From assembly GCF_037622515.1 (NCBI RefSeq), contig NZ_JBBJCN010000001.1, positions 1 through 64,000 on the forward strand: a stretch of DNA of 64,000 nucleotides, read 5' to 3'. The notes under the pieces are model-generated. The model did no database searches. It saw only the letters and a list, made by a program, of their open reading frames with translations, and had not been told where the DNA came from. Source of the stretch: Paradesertivirga superstes. Its GTDB lineage: Bacteria; Bacteroidota; Bacteroidia; Sphingobacteriales; Sphingobacteriaceae. Shown here piece after piece: positions 8,866-16,647 of the stretch. A program made the translations under genes and the position numbers. Positions within the stretch are counted from its first letter, which is position 1, and the number at the start of each line of letters is the position of its first letter.

Positions 8866-8888
8866 GTCATTTCCTGCGTTGAAATGAC
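8866..8888. repeat. inverted repeat GTCATTTC/GAAATGAC
   Basis: Perfect 8-bp inverted repeat with a 7-base loop, 18 bases past the SlyD-like stop. The same GTCATTT word opens the relics at 7665 and 48252. Confidence 0.5.
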
Positions 8889-8905
8889 TTTAAGCTTTTC
8901 TTATA

Positions 8906-9403
8906 TTAATGACCAGAATGCCCGTCAGCACCATGTGCGTGACCATGAGCCAGTTCATCTTGTGTAGCTTCGCGTACACTTAATATCTGACCCTTAAAAT
9001 GCAGATCCTGACCTGCCATAGGATGGTTTAAATCTACGGTAACGTTTTGATCTGTTACACCGACAACCTTAGCTCTGAACTGATTTCCCTGGTTATCCTG
9101 TAAAGGTAATACCGACCCAAGTTCTGGTTTATCCATACCTTCGAACATATCAGAACCAAGTTCAGCTACAGCGCTGGCATCTTTTTCGCCGTATGCATCC
9201 GCAGCAGGTAAATGGAAATCATAGTTTGCGCCCTGAGTAAGGCCGCTTAAGTTTTCTTCAAACTTCGGAAGCATCATTCCAACTCCGTATAGAAATACCA
9301 AAGGCTGCTCTTCAGTTGCCTTCTCTACAAATACTTCTTCGCCATTTTCTGTGGTGTACAAATCGTACGTAAGCGCCACAACGCTGTTTGGTTGAATGTT
9401 CAT
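8906..9403 (-). CDS. FKBP-type peptidyl-prolyl isomerase, SlyD-like
   Basis: Cytoplasmic prolyl isomerase/chaperone of the SlyD class. The FKBP half-domains flank an inserted flap (about residues 70-125). Motifs include FLYGVGMMLPKFEENLSGL near residue 33 and DLNHPMAGQDLHFKGQI near 126-142, both typical of SlyD. The C-terminal HGHAHGADGHSGH is a short His-rich metal-binding tail, as in SlyD proteins. At 165 residues it fits the family. An inverted repeat (GTAAGG...CCTTAC, 9417-9438) lies just upstream and could be a regulatory site; this is not tested. It appears monocistronic, with a terminator at 8817-8849. Confidence 0.9.
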   Translation of the reverse strand: MNIQPNSVVALTYDLYTTENGEEVFVEKATEEQPLVFLYGVGMMLPKFEENLSGLTQGANYDFHLPAADAYGEKDASAVAELGSDMFEGMDKPELGSVLPLQDNQGNQFRAKVVGVTDQNVTVDLNHPMAGQDLHFKGQILSVREATQDELAHGHAHGADGHSGH

Positions 9404-9477
9404 TACACTAAATTTTGTAAGGTATTTTTTATCCTTACGATTTATAAATAAAGCATTCCATGTTTTATGAAATACTC

Positions 9478-11493
9478 CTAATTAACGACTTGCTCTAAAG
9501 CTTCTTTAACATCTGTAACGGGCAACTGACAGGTTCTGTTTTTACAAACAAAAATTTTGGTTTCCCCTCCCCACTTATCCTGCAGCAAAGGTAATGTTCC
9601 TGAACTTCCACCCAAGAGAATTTTATTAGGAATGAAATTATTTTCAATTTCTCTTCTTTTTTGTTCTGCCTCCTCTCCCGTAATTGCGATTTCATTCAGG
9701 CCAAAAACTTCATTCATTAATAGAATAGCCCAGTTTGAGTAACCTGAAGGATAAGTCTTAATTTCCGGAAATATATTTTGAAGCATTTGCTTCGATTGCA
9801 CCAAATACATCTCATCATCAAAAAAGTGACCTAGTTTTAGCAAAACATTCGCCATTACAGAGTTAGAAGCGGGTATTACATTATCCAGCAATTCAAACTT
9901 TCTTGCAATCAGTTCCTCAGCATGTTGCGAAGTATAGAACAGCATTCCTGTACCCGGATCATAGAAATTCTGAAGCGCGTACTCACATAGCTCACGGGCA
10001 GCAAGCAACCATTTTTCGTTGAATGTAGCCTCATATAAACTGATTAAGCCTTCAACCACCAATGCATAATCATCCAGAAACGCTACTCCCGGAAGCTCAC
10101 TCTCCCTGTTTGATTTATAAATCCTGCTGAGACTTCCATTTTCCGCGACAAGATTTTTTAAAATAAATTCTGCATTTTCTATCGCCGTCGACAAAAATTC
10201 AGGTTCGTTAAATACCCGGTACGCATCAGCAAATCCTTTTAACATCATCCCATTCCAGGAAGCGAGAATTTTATTATCCAAACCCGGGCGGATACGTTTA
10301 TCGCGATACGCAAACAGCTTCGCTTTTTGAAGATGTATCAAACTTCGGAATTCCAGTATTGAAACACCGGTATCTTTTGAAAATGCTTCGTCATCTTTTA
10401 CCCGCCTCAATACATTGGTTGCTTCATCTTCCCAGTTTCCGCTTTCCGTAATATTGAAATACTTGCAGAATAAATCCGAATTACTACCCAGAACCTCCTC
10501 AATCTCTAGCTTTGTGAATGTATAAAACTTCCCTTCTACACCTTCACTGTCTGCATCCAAAGCCGAATAAAAACCTCCTTCCGGCGAAGTCATCTCACGC
10601 TTTACCCATGCCAGAGTTTCATATACCACGCTCTTATAAAGATCATCTGGTGAATACTGAAACGCCTCAGAATATAAGCTCACTAATTGTGCATTATCAT
10701 AAAGCATTTTTTCGAAGTGAGGAACATGCCAGAACCCGTCCACAGAATATCGTGAAAAGCCACCTCCAATATGATCATAAATACCTCCCAACGCCATTTT
10801 CTCCAGGGTCAGTTTTGTTGCAACATGAGCCGCATCTTCTTTCAAATGATAGGCGTAACGCAAAATAAACTGCCAGTTATTGGGAAGTGGAAATTTCGGT
10901 GCACGGTTGTACCCGCCCTCGGCCATATCAAGAGTTTGCTTAAGCGGATTAAAAATATCTTCTATATCTTTTCTAGAGAAATCGATTTTTTCTTCAGATA
11001 AATTTAGTTTTTCGGACTGATGGATGCCTTTGGTTAGCTTTTCAGCATATTCTAATGCTTCATCAGGTTTTTCATCCCAGAGTTTGGCAAGGTTAAGAAG
11101 TAAGTTTTTCCAATTGTTCTTTCCGAAATAAGTACCTCCGTATATGGGCCGCTGATCAGGTAGGCAAATACAGTTTAAGGGCCAGCCACCCTGCCCCGTC
11201 ATTAACTGAACTGCAGTCATATAAACCTGATCCACATCAGGACGCTCCTCTCGGTCTACTTTTATGCAAATAAAATACTGATTCATGATTTCGGCCACTT
11301 CTGCGTCTTCAAAGCTTTCATGCTCCATAACATGACACCAGTGACAGGCAGAATAACCTATACTTACCGCTATTAACTTATTCTCTTCTTTTGCTTTTCT
11401 CAATGCCTCAGCCCCCCATGGATACCAATCGACCGGGTTACCGGCATGTTGCAATAAATACGGAGAAGTTTCTTCTATTAGCCTGTTTGACAT
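9478..11493 (-). CDS. DUF255 thioredoxin-fold protein (YyaL/SPATA20 family)
   Basis: A 671-residue cytoplasmic protein of the widespread but poorly understood YyaL family. Residues 1-160 form a thioredoxin-like DUF255 domain with the CxxC site SACHWCHVM near residue 49. The rest is an alpha/alpha-barrel region related to GlcNAc 2-epimerase/cellobiose-epimerase folds, ending with a Cys pair near FVCKNRTCQLP. Start ATG at 11493, immediately next to an exact TAnnTTTG element, so the transcript may have almost no leader. The physiological reaction is unknown; redox or sugar chemistry has been proposed for the family. Confidence 0.88.
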   Translation of the reverse strand: MSNRLIEETSPYLLQHAGNPVDWYPWGAEALRKAKEENKLIAVSIGYSACHWCHVMEHESFEDAEVAEIMNQYFICIKVDREERPDVDQVYMTAVQLMTGQGGWPLNCICLPDQRPIYGGTYFGKNNWKNLLLNLAKLWDEKPDEALEYAEKLTKGIHQSEKLNLSEEKIDFSRKDIEDIFNPLKQTLDMAEGGYNRAPKFPLPNNWQFILRYAYHLKEDAAHVATKLTLEKMALGGIYDHIGGGFSRYSVDGFWHVPHFEKMLYDNAQLVSLYSEAFQYSPDDLYKSVVYETLAWVKREMTSPEGGFYSALDADSEGVEGKFYTFTKLEIEEVLGSNSDLFCKYFNITESGNWEDEATNVLRRVKDDEAFSKDTGVSILEFRSLIHLQKAKLFAYRDKRIRPGLDNKILASWNGMMLKGFADAYRVFNEPEFLSTAIENAEFILKNLVAENGSLSRIYKSNRESELPGVAFLDDYALVVEGLISLYEATFNEKWLLAARELCEYALQNFYDPGTGMLFYTSQHAEELIARKFELLDNVIPASNSVMANVLLKLGHFFDDEMYLVQSKQMLQNIFPEIKTYPSGYSNWAILLMNEVFGLNEIAITGEEAEQKRREIENNFIPNKILLGGSSGTLPLLQDKWGGETKIFVCKNRTCQLPVTDVKEALEQVVN

Positions 11494-11500
11494 ATCACAA

Positions 11501-11508
11501 CAAAGTTA
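11501..11508 (-). promoter_or_regulatory. predicted -7 element for the DUF255 gene
   Basis: CAAAGTTA on the plus strand is TAACTTTG on the minus strand, an exact TAnnTTTG match, only 7 bases before the ATG. No clear -33 TTTG is seen at the expected spacing. A near-leaderless transcript is implied if it is used. Confidence 0.45.
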
Positions 11509-11658
11509 ATGGTCTTAATATTATTTCTAACTCTTATCTTGTTTAAATTGTTGAGACATTAAACACAATTATATTCTGAGGAAACCTGCATAAGCTTACA
11601 GCCAAAAAAAAAGAGAAGCTCATGCAAGCTTCCCCGCCGTTAAGACCAATATATTGTA

Positions 11659-12756
11659 ATGAAAATAACACATACCGATATCTACCGCTTCAGCATAAAA
11701 ATGCGTCCGTTTTCAATCGCAACCGGAACAATGGATTTCGCTCAAAATGTTTTCATACGGGTCCATACAGACGCAGGCTTCTATGGAGTAGGTGAATGCT
11801 CTGCTTTCCCCATGATTGCGGGCGAAACTCAGGACACCTGCATGGCTATAGCGAAGAATTTCGGAGCACTCTGGAAAGGAAAGGATCCACTTGAAATTGA
11901 ATCTCGCTTAAATGAATTAGACCAATTCATTGCCCATAACTCTACAATTAAAAGTGCATTTGATATGGCGCTTTATGATATCGCTTCTAAGTCACAAAAC
12001 ATTCCATTGTATCAGTTTCTTAAAGGAGAAAAAAGACCGGTTGAAACAGACATTACTATAGGTATAAATCCTGTTGAAGAAATGGTTTCTCAGGCGATTG
12101 ATTTTAAAAACTCAGGAGCAAAAATATTAAAAGTAAAACTCGGAAAAAATGCGGAGGATGATATTTTAAGAGTCAGAAAAATTCGTGAGGCGGTTGGACC
12201 TCAGATACTTTTACGCATTGACGCAAACCAGGGATGGAGTTTTGAAGATGCTGCTAAAGCCCTTACAAATATGGCAGACTATACAGTTCAATTTTGCGAA
12301 CAGCCAATGAGCGCATGTTATGATGATCTTTTACCTGCTTTAAAAGAAATTTCTCCTGTAAAAATAATGGCGGACGAAAGTTGTTTCAACCATCACGATG
12401 CCCGAAAACTGATCAATACAAAGTCTTGTGATTATATCAACATAAAATTTTCGAAAGCAGGCGGAATTGCAGAATCGTTAAAAATTTATAAAACAGCGCA
12501 GGAAGCTAACATTCCGTGTATGATTGGAGGTATGCTGGAAAGCAGGATCGCTCTGAGCGCAAAGTTGCATTTTGCCTACGCTTGTCCTGATATTCAATTT
12601 TACGATTTGGATACCTGCCTGCTTGGTCACCTTGAAGACCCCTGTGTTGGCGGGGTTAAATATAATGGCTACCTTTTAGATATTGATGAAACCGCGGGCA
12701 TTGGATCAGATGCAAATCAGGAATTTTTAAAGAGGTGTGAAAAATTTACGGCTTAG
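11659..12756 (+). CDS. L-Ala-D/L-Glu-type dipeptide epimerase (enolase superfamily)
   Basis: Mandelate-racemase/muconate-cycloisomerase fold, most like dipeptide epimerases that act on murein-derived dipeptides. Catalytic features: KxK in KILKVKLG near residue 155, metal ligands RIDANQGW (D near 184), CEQPM (E near 213) and MADES (D near 238), the second catalytic Lys in IKFSKAGG (near 262) and the substrate-side GGMLESRIALS. At 365 residues it is of family length. It is flanked by a GH25 lysozyme and an M20 dipeptidase, consistent with peptidoglycan peptide turnover. Exact dipeptide specificity cannot be read from sequence. Confidence 0.85.
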   Translation: MKITHTDIYRFSIKMRPFSIATGTMDFAQNVFIRVHTDAGFYGVGECSAFPMIAGETQDTCMAIAKNFGALWKGKDPLEIESRLNELDQFIAHNSTIKSAFDMALYDIASKSQNIPLYQFLKGEKRPVETDITIGINPVEEMVSQAIDFKNSGAKILKVKLGKNAEDDILRVRKIREAVGPQILLRIDANQGWSFEDAAKALTNMADYTVQFCEQPMSACYDDLLPALKEISPVKIMADESCFNHHDARKLINTKSCDYINIKFSKAGGIAESLKIYKTAQEANIPCMIGGMLESRIALSAKLHFAYACPDIQFYDLDTCLLGHLEDPCVGGVKYNGYLLDIDETAGIGSDANQEFLKRCEKFTA

Positions 12757-12803
12757 TCAGAATCGTCTCCCAGATCAATTTCTCTTTGAAACTTCCTGTA
12801 ATT

Positions 12804-13643
12804 TTATTTTACCAGCAAGGATTTAAACGCCGTACTATCCCCATTAAACACATTAAAATCAACAATATAACTTATACCATTCACCTTTGCCTTATCAGAA
12901 TGCTGCCAAAAGTGCCATTTAGTTTTTTTATTAAGCATTAATTTTGGTTTATAATAGTGAGCTATCCATAAAGGGTAATCTTCAAAATGTCCCATAAGGT
13001 AATCTTTATAAAAGCTTAATCCTGTATAAATTATAGGCTTTACACCTGTTTTCTTTTCTATATGATCAACATACTCTTTTAGTTCCTCCCTCATTTTAGA
13101 AGGTGACGTGCCATTTAATTCCTCAATATCCACTACCGGAGGTAAATCTCCTTTCTCTACATCTACTGTTTGTAGAAAAAATTTGGCCTGCCATTTCCCC
13201 GACTTCTTTGGTCTGAAAAAATGATACGCACCACAGATAATTCCTGCCTTGGGTGCTTCACGCCAGTTTCGCTGAAAATACCGGTCAACCAGCATTACCC
13301 CTTCGGTAGCCTTTATAAATGCAAAACTCACTTTTACTTCGTCTTCATCCATCGCCTTAACTTTTTGCCAGTCTATTTTTCCCTGGTAATAAGATACGTC
13401 TATCCCATGAATAGTGTAATCCCTTGGAATACGAATATTATAACTTTCATAAGTTGGATAGCTGGGATCATCACCAATATTTTTAAGCCACCCCCATGTA
13501 GAAGATCCGGCTTCTAAAATGTATCCATAATAAAACGGCGATAATAAAATAAGCGCCAACCCGGCGAGAATAAATTTAACTTGTAGAGACAAGCCTTTTT
13601 TTGTTTTCTTCTTTACTGGTTTTCGTTTTCGTTTAACTGGCAA
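12804..13643 (-). CDS. GH25 lysozyme-like muramidase, membrane-anchored
   Basis: Cleaves the MurNAc-GlcNAc bond of peptidoglycan. The GH25 barrel begins at GIDVSYYQGKIDW (catalytic-site Asp) and continues through FIKATEG, GAYHFFRP, PVVDIEE (catalytic Asp/Glu pair), PLWIAHY and WQHSD. A Lys/Arg-rich N-terminus and one membrane helix (SLQVKFILAGLALILLSPF) predict a type II membrane anchor with an external enzyme. The frame extends to a GTG at 13730, but the extra 29 residues look random. I prefer the TTG at 13643, which gives a start of MPVKRKRK; there is no suitable ATG. The start is therefore uncertain. It lies tail-to-tail with the epimerase. Confidence 0.82.
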   Translation of the reverse strand: MPVKRKRKPVKKKTKKGLSLQVKFILAGLALILLSPFYYGYILEAGSSTWGWLKNIGDDPSYPTYESYNIRIPRDYTIHGIDVSYYQGKIDWQKVKAMDEDEVKVSFAFIKATEGVMLVDRYFQRNWREAPKAGIICGAYHFFRPKKSGKWQAKFFLQTVDVEKGDLPPVVDIEELNGTSPSKMREELKEYVDHIEKKTGVKPIIYTGLSFYKDYLMGHFEDYPLWIAHYYKPKLMLNKKTKWHFWQHSDKAKVNGISYIVDFNVFNGDSTAFKSLLVK

Positions 13644-13905
13644 TGCGATATTGATTAAAAAGACGATGCGTCGGACTAAAAATTCATACTGGTTATCATG
13701 GGTTCCAGAAACCTGGATACTTGAGCTCACTCATTAAGACTCCTCGCTCCCTCGAAATAAAAGGTTTATGAGGGGGAGTAAATCGTCATCACCAATTGAA
13801 CTTTGTCTTCTTAGATGCCCTGTTATCTACTCAGATTTCAGCCTTGGTTTTACTGATACCTCTTCTCTAATAGTTCCCGATTAAAATGCAGGTGAATTAC
13901 TAAAT

Positions 13906-15276
13906 CTATTTACTTAGCTCTGCAAAATATTTATGAAATAAAGGAATTGTCTCTATGCCCTTTATATAATTGGCGATATCAAACTTTTCGTTAGGAGAAT
14001 GGAGATTATCACTATCAAGTCCAAAACCCATTAATACTGTTTTAATTCCGAGTTCTTTTTCGAAAAGTGAAACAATTGGAATACTTCCACCGCCGCGGGT
14101 AGGAATAGGTTTTTTACCAAAAGATTCTTCTATGGCTTTTTCAGCGGCTTTAAATGCGATACTATCCGTAGGTGTCACAACCGGCTCTCCTCCATGATGA
14201 GGAGTAAATTTAACTTTAACATACCTGGGGGCAATTTTTTGAAAATGCTGTATAAACAATTGAGTGATTGTATCAGAATGCTGATTGGGAACCAGCCGCA
14301 TAGAAATTTTAGCGCTTGCTTTTGATGGAAGCACAGTTTTCGCGCCTTCACCAATATATCCGCCCCAAATACCATTTACTTCTAAAGTAGGCCGTATACC
14401 TGTATGTTCCATTGTCGAATATCCCTGCTCACCCCAAAGTTCTTCGACACCAAGATCAGATTTATATTCCTCCTCGTTATAGGGAGCGGAGTTTAACAGC
14501 TTACGTTCATCTTCGCTTAAACTTTCAACATCATCATAAAAACCGGGAATAGTTATATGGTTGTTAGAATCGTGTAGGGAAGCGATCATTTGACAGAGAA
14601 TGGTTGCAGGATTTGCGACCGCTCCTCCATAAACACCAGAATGTAAATCCCGGTTCGGACCTGTAACCTCAACTTCCAGATAAGATAAACCACGCAATCC
14701 TGTTTCCAGAGACGGGGCATCGAGACTTATCATAGCGGTATCAGATATTAGAACTACGTCGGCTTTAAGGCGTTCCTTATTTGATTTAACGAATTCTCCA
14801 AGGTTATCCGAACCAACCTCTTCCTCCCCTTCAATCATGAATTTAATGTTGCAGGGAAGCGAATCAGACTTCATCATCAGTTCAAATGCTTTGACATGCA
14901 TATAAAACTGTCCTTTATCATCGCACGCGCCGCGTGCAAATATTTTACCATCCCGAATTACGGGCTCAAACGGAGGTGATTCCCATAATTCCAGCGGGTC
15001 CGGTGGCTGTACATCATAATGACCATAAACCAAAACCGTAGGTTTTGAGGGATCGATCATTTTCTCTCCATATACAATAGGATACCCTGCAGTTGGGCAA
15101 ACTTCTACAGCTTCAGCACCAGCAGCCTTTAATTTTTCGGCTACGAAGTCTGCTGTTTTTAAAACATCATTTTTATATTTCGGATCTGCACTTACAGATG
15201 GAAAGCGCAGCAATTCAAAAAGTTCATCAAGGAAACGCTGCTTGTTTTCTTCAACATATTTTTTTATCTCTTGCAT
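13906..15276 (-). CDS. M20 family dipeptidase
   Basis: Zinc metallopeptidase of the M20 family (CNDP/PepV-like), cleaving dipeptides or related short substrates. Ligand motifs: VYGHYDVQPP (His and Asp, near 87-91), ARGACDDKGQ (bridging Asp, near 122), MIEGEEEVGS (catalytic and metal Glu, near 157), and a C-terminal HSPNEKF near residue 434. The dimerisation/lid domain carries HSGVYGG near residue 215. At 456 residues it is full length. It has an exact -7 promoter element 15 bases before the ATG, so it need not depend on the lipoprotein array that ends 62 bases upstream on the same strand. Probably cytoplasmic; no signal peptide. Confidence 0.9.
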   Translation of the reverse strand: MQEIKKYVEENKQRFLDELFELLRFPSVSADPKYKNDVLKTADFVAEKLKAAGAEAVEVCPTAGYPIVYGEKMIDPSKPTVLVYGHYDVQPPDPLELWESPPFEPVIRDGKIFARGACDDKGQFYMHVKAFELMMKSDSLPCNIKFMIEGEEEVGSDNLGEFVKSNKERLKADVVLISDTAMISLDAPSLETGLRGLSYLEVEVTGPNRDLHSGVYGGAVANPATILCQMIASLHDSNNHITIPGFYDDVESLSEDERKLLNSAPYNEEEYKSDLGVEELWGEQGYSTMEHTGIRPTLEVNGIWGGYIGEGAKTVLPSKASAKISMRLVPNQHSDTITQLFIQHFQKIAPRYVKVKFTPHHGGEPVVTPTDSIAFKAAEKAIEESFGKKPIPTRGGGSIPIVSLFEKELGIKTVLMGFGLDSDNLHSPNEKFDIANYIKGIETIPLFHKYFAELSK

Positions 15277-15291
15277 GTTTTCAGGTTTTCA

Positions 15292-15299
15292 CAAATATA
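15292..15299 (-). promoter_or_regulatory. predicted -7 element for the M20 dipeptidase
   Basis: CAAATATA on the plus strand reads TATATTTG on the minus strand, an exact TAnnTTTG, 15 bases before the ATG. The nearest TTG upstream is at a longer spacing than usual, so the -33 half is uncertain. Confidence 0.5.
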
Positions 15300-15338
15300 A
15301 CCCTGATATGAAAACTTTGATTGCAAGATTAGAAATAA

Positions 15339-15500
15339 TTAATCCCAGGAAGAAACGTCGCTTTTAATCGTACCTGAACCTGAGCTTTCCATAATTGTTT
15401 CAACTTTTTGAACCTGGCTCTTCTTTTTAGTAATACTGGCTAAAACAATGCCTACTGTGGTAATAGAAAATACAAAAAGCACTAATAAGATTTTTTTCAT
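15339..15500 (-). CDS. small exported peptide, divergent member of the lipoprotein array
   Basis: A 53-residue product starting MKKILLVLFVFSITTVGIVL and ending SDVSSWD. It follows the six-copy array in the same direction, with the same kind of A-rich spacer. It shares the MKKILLVL start, a KKxSxVxxV block after the hydrophobic helix, a Gly/Ser stretch and a C-terminal Asp with the array proteins. It has no Cys at the lipobox position, so it would be a signal-anchored or cleaved peptide rather than a lipoprotein. Most likely an older paralogue; function unknown. Confidence 0.6.
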   Translation of the reverse strand: MKKILLVLFVFSITTVGIVLASITKKKSQVQKVETIMESSGSGTIKSDVSSWD

Positions 15501-15533
15501 GTCTTTTTCTTTTAAAGTTTTTTATCGTTTTAA

Positions 15534-15674
15534 TTAATCCATTCCAAGCATTACACTCGTTGCGCCGCCACCCATTGTTGCATTTTCAACTTTTACAGGT
15601 TTTACTTCTGATTCTTTTTTGCACGATACCATGCCGATTGCTGCTACTGCAAGTACTACTAAGATTTTTTTCAT
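15534..15674 (-). CDS. tandem small lipoprotein, copy 1 (nearest the M20 gene)
   Basis: A 46-residue product starting MKKILVVLAVAAIGMVSC, a signal peptide II with lipobox GMVSC, so a lipid-modified mature peptide of 29 residues beginning at C18. The mature part is KKESEVKPVKVENATMG, then GGATSVMLGMD. The family is not recognised. The mature sequence is identical in all six copies while codons differ silently. The spacer to the next copy upstream is 33 bases. Confidence 0.8.
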   Translation of the reverse strand: MKKILVVLAVAAIGMVSCKKESEVKPVKVENATMGGGATSVMLGMD

Positions 15675-15707
15675 GTCTTTTTCTTTTAAGGTTTTTTATC
15701 GTTTTAA

Positions 15708-15848
15708 TTAATCCATTCCAAGCATTACACTCGTTGCGCCACCACCCATTGTTGCATTTTCAACTTTTACAGGTTTTACTTCTGATTCTTTCTTGCACGA
15801 TACCATGCCGATTGCTGCTACTGCAAGTACTACTAAGATTTTTTTCAT
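15708..15848 (-). CDS. tandem small lipoprotein, copy 2
   Basis: Same 46-residue protein as copy 1 (signal MKKILVVLAV, lipobox GMVSC). It differs from copy 1 by silent changes only: a GGT in place of GGC in the Gly run and AAG for AAA after the Cys. The start lies 174 bases from that of copy 1. Confidence 0.8.
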   Translation of the reverse strand: MKKILVVLAVAAIGMVSCKKESEVKPVKVENATMGGGATSVMLGMD

Positions 15849-15882
15849 GTTTTTTTCTTTTAAGTTTTTTCTATCGTTTTAT

Positions 15883-16023
15883 TTAATCCATTCCAAGCAT
15901 TACACTCGTTGCGCCGCCACCCATTGTTGCATTTTCAACTTTCACAGGTTTTACTTCTGATTCTTTTTTGCACGATACCATGCCGATTGCTGCTACTGCA
16001 AGTACTAATAAGATTTTTTTCAT
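15883..16023 (-). CDS. tandem small lipoprotein, copy 3
   Basis: A 46-residue protein with signal MKKILLVLAV (Leu for Val at residue 6) and the same lipobox and mature peptide. A silent GTG replaces GTA in the PVK codons. The start is 175 bases from that of copy 2. Confidence 0.8.
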   Translation of the reverse strand: MKKILLVLAVAAIGMVSCKKESEVKPVKVENATMGGGATSVMLGMD

Positions 16024-16056
16024 GTCTTTTTCTTTTAAAGTTTTTTATCGTTTTAA

Positions 16057-16197
16057 TTAATCCATTCCTAGCATTACACTCGTTGCGCCACCACCCATTG
16101 TTGCATTTTCAACTTTCACAGGTTTTACTTCTGATTCTTTTTTGCACGATACCATGCCGATTGCTGCTACTGCAAGTACTATTACGATCTTTTTCAT
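16057..16197 (-). CDS. tandem small lipoprotein, copy 4
   Basis: A 46-residue protein with signal MKKIVIVLAV, the most divergent signal of the six, but an identical mature peptide. It has a silent CTA for Leu near the C-terminus. The open frame extends upstream to 16320, but that extension is the preceding copy read out of frame; the ATG at 16197 is in register with the other copies. Its spacer (16198-16229) is also the most altered. Confidence 0.8.
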   Translation of the reverse strand: MKKIVIVLAVAAIGMVSCKKESEVKPVKVENATMGGGATSVMLGMD

Positions 16198-16229
16198 CTC
16201 TTGTTCTATAAAGTTTTTTACCTTTTTAA

Positions 16230-16370
16230 TTAATCCATTCCAAGCATTACACTCGTTGCGCCACCACCCATTGTTGCATTTTCGACTTTTACAGGTTTTA
16301 CTTCTGATTCTTTTTTGCACGATACCATGCCGATTGCTGCTACTGCAAGTACTAATAAGATTTTTTTCAT
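16230..16370 (-). CDS. tandem small lipoprotein, copy 5
   Basis: A 46-residue protein with signal MKKILLVLAV and the same lipobox and mature peptide. It carries a silent GTC in the KVE codons, not seen in the others. The start is 173 bases from that of copy 4. Confidence 0.8.
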   Translation of the reverse strand: MKKILLVLAVAAIGMVSCKKESEVKPVKVENATMGGGATSVMLGMD

Positions 16371-16401
16371 GTCTTTTTCTTTTAAGGTTTTTTCGTTTTA
16401 T

Positions 16402-16542
16402 TTAATCCATTCCAAGCATTACACTCGTTGCGCCGCCACCCATTGTTGCATTTTCAACTTTTACAGGTTTTACTTCTGATTCTTTTTTGCACGATACCAT
16501 GCCGATTGCTGCTACTGCAAGTACTAATAAGATTTTTTTCAT
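16402..16542 (-). CDS. tandem small lipoprotein, copy 6 (promoter-proximal)
   Basis: A 46-residue protein with signal MKKILLVLAV, lipobox GMVSC and the common mature peptide. It is first in transcription order. The 105-base gap to the divergent TPR sensor gene is very AT-rich and should hold both promoters. TACTTTTA (minus strand, 16614-16607) is a one-off match to TAnnTTTG, but no convincing -33 is present. Confidence 0.8.
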   Translation of the reverse strand: MKKILLVLAVAAIGMVSCKKESEVKPVKVENATMGGGATSVMLGMD

Positions 16543-16647
16543 GTCTTTTTCTCTTAAAAATTAAATTTATTATAAATTGAAAATAAATGTAACATTTTGT
16601 CAGATATAAAAGTATAAAATATGCCTTCTCTTTCGTTCTAATAAATC

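Larger units (their letters stand above)
15534..16542 (-). repeat. six-unit tandem repeat, 172-175 base period
   Basis: Each unit is one 141-base lipoprotein gene plus a 31-34 base A-rich spacer. Start-to-start distances are 174, 175, 174, 173 and 172 bases. Units are near identical over their whole length, and spacer differences are small indels in homopolymers. This suggests recent amplification or ongoing homogenisation by recombination. Confidence 0.9.

Noticed and set aside
8622..8870. An 82-codon minus-strand frame upstream of rplU
   Set aside because: It covers the consensus rplU promoter, a terminator and two hairpins, and its translation looks random.
11602..11630. Hairpin GAAGCT...AGCTTC with an A-run between divergent genes, looked at as a terminator or attenuator
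   Set aside because: It lies upstream of both genes, has only a 6-bp stem, and neither leader seems to include it if the near-leaderless promoter is used.
13769..13885. A 38-codon frame between GH25 and M20
   Set aside because: No similarity to known small proteins, no conserved context, chance length.
15560..16405. Long plus-strand frames opposite the lipoprotein array
   Set aside because: Their translations are repeated Leu/Phe/Arg/His-rich shadows of the minus-strand lipoproteins; variation is silent only in the minus-strand frame.
15534..16542. Possible CRISPR array because of the regular 174-base period
   Set aside because: Repeats are whole coding units with short spacers that are also similar; no unique spacers and no cas genes.
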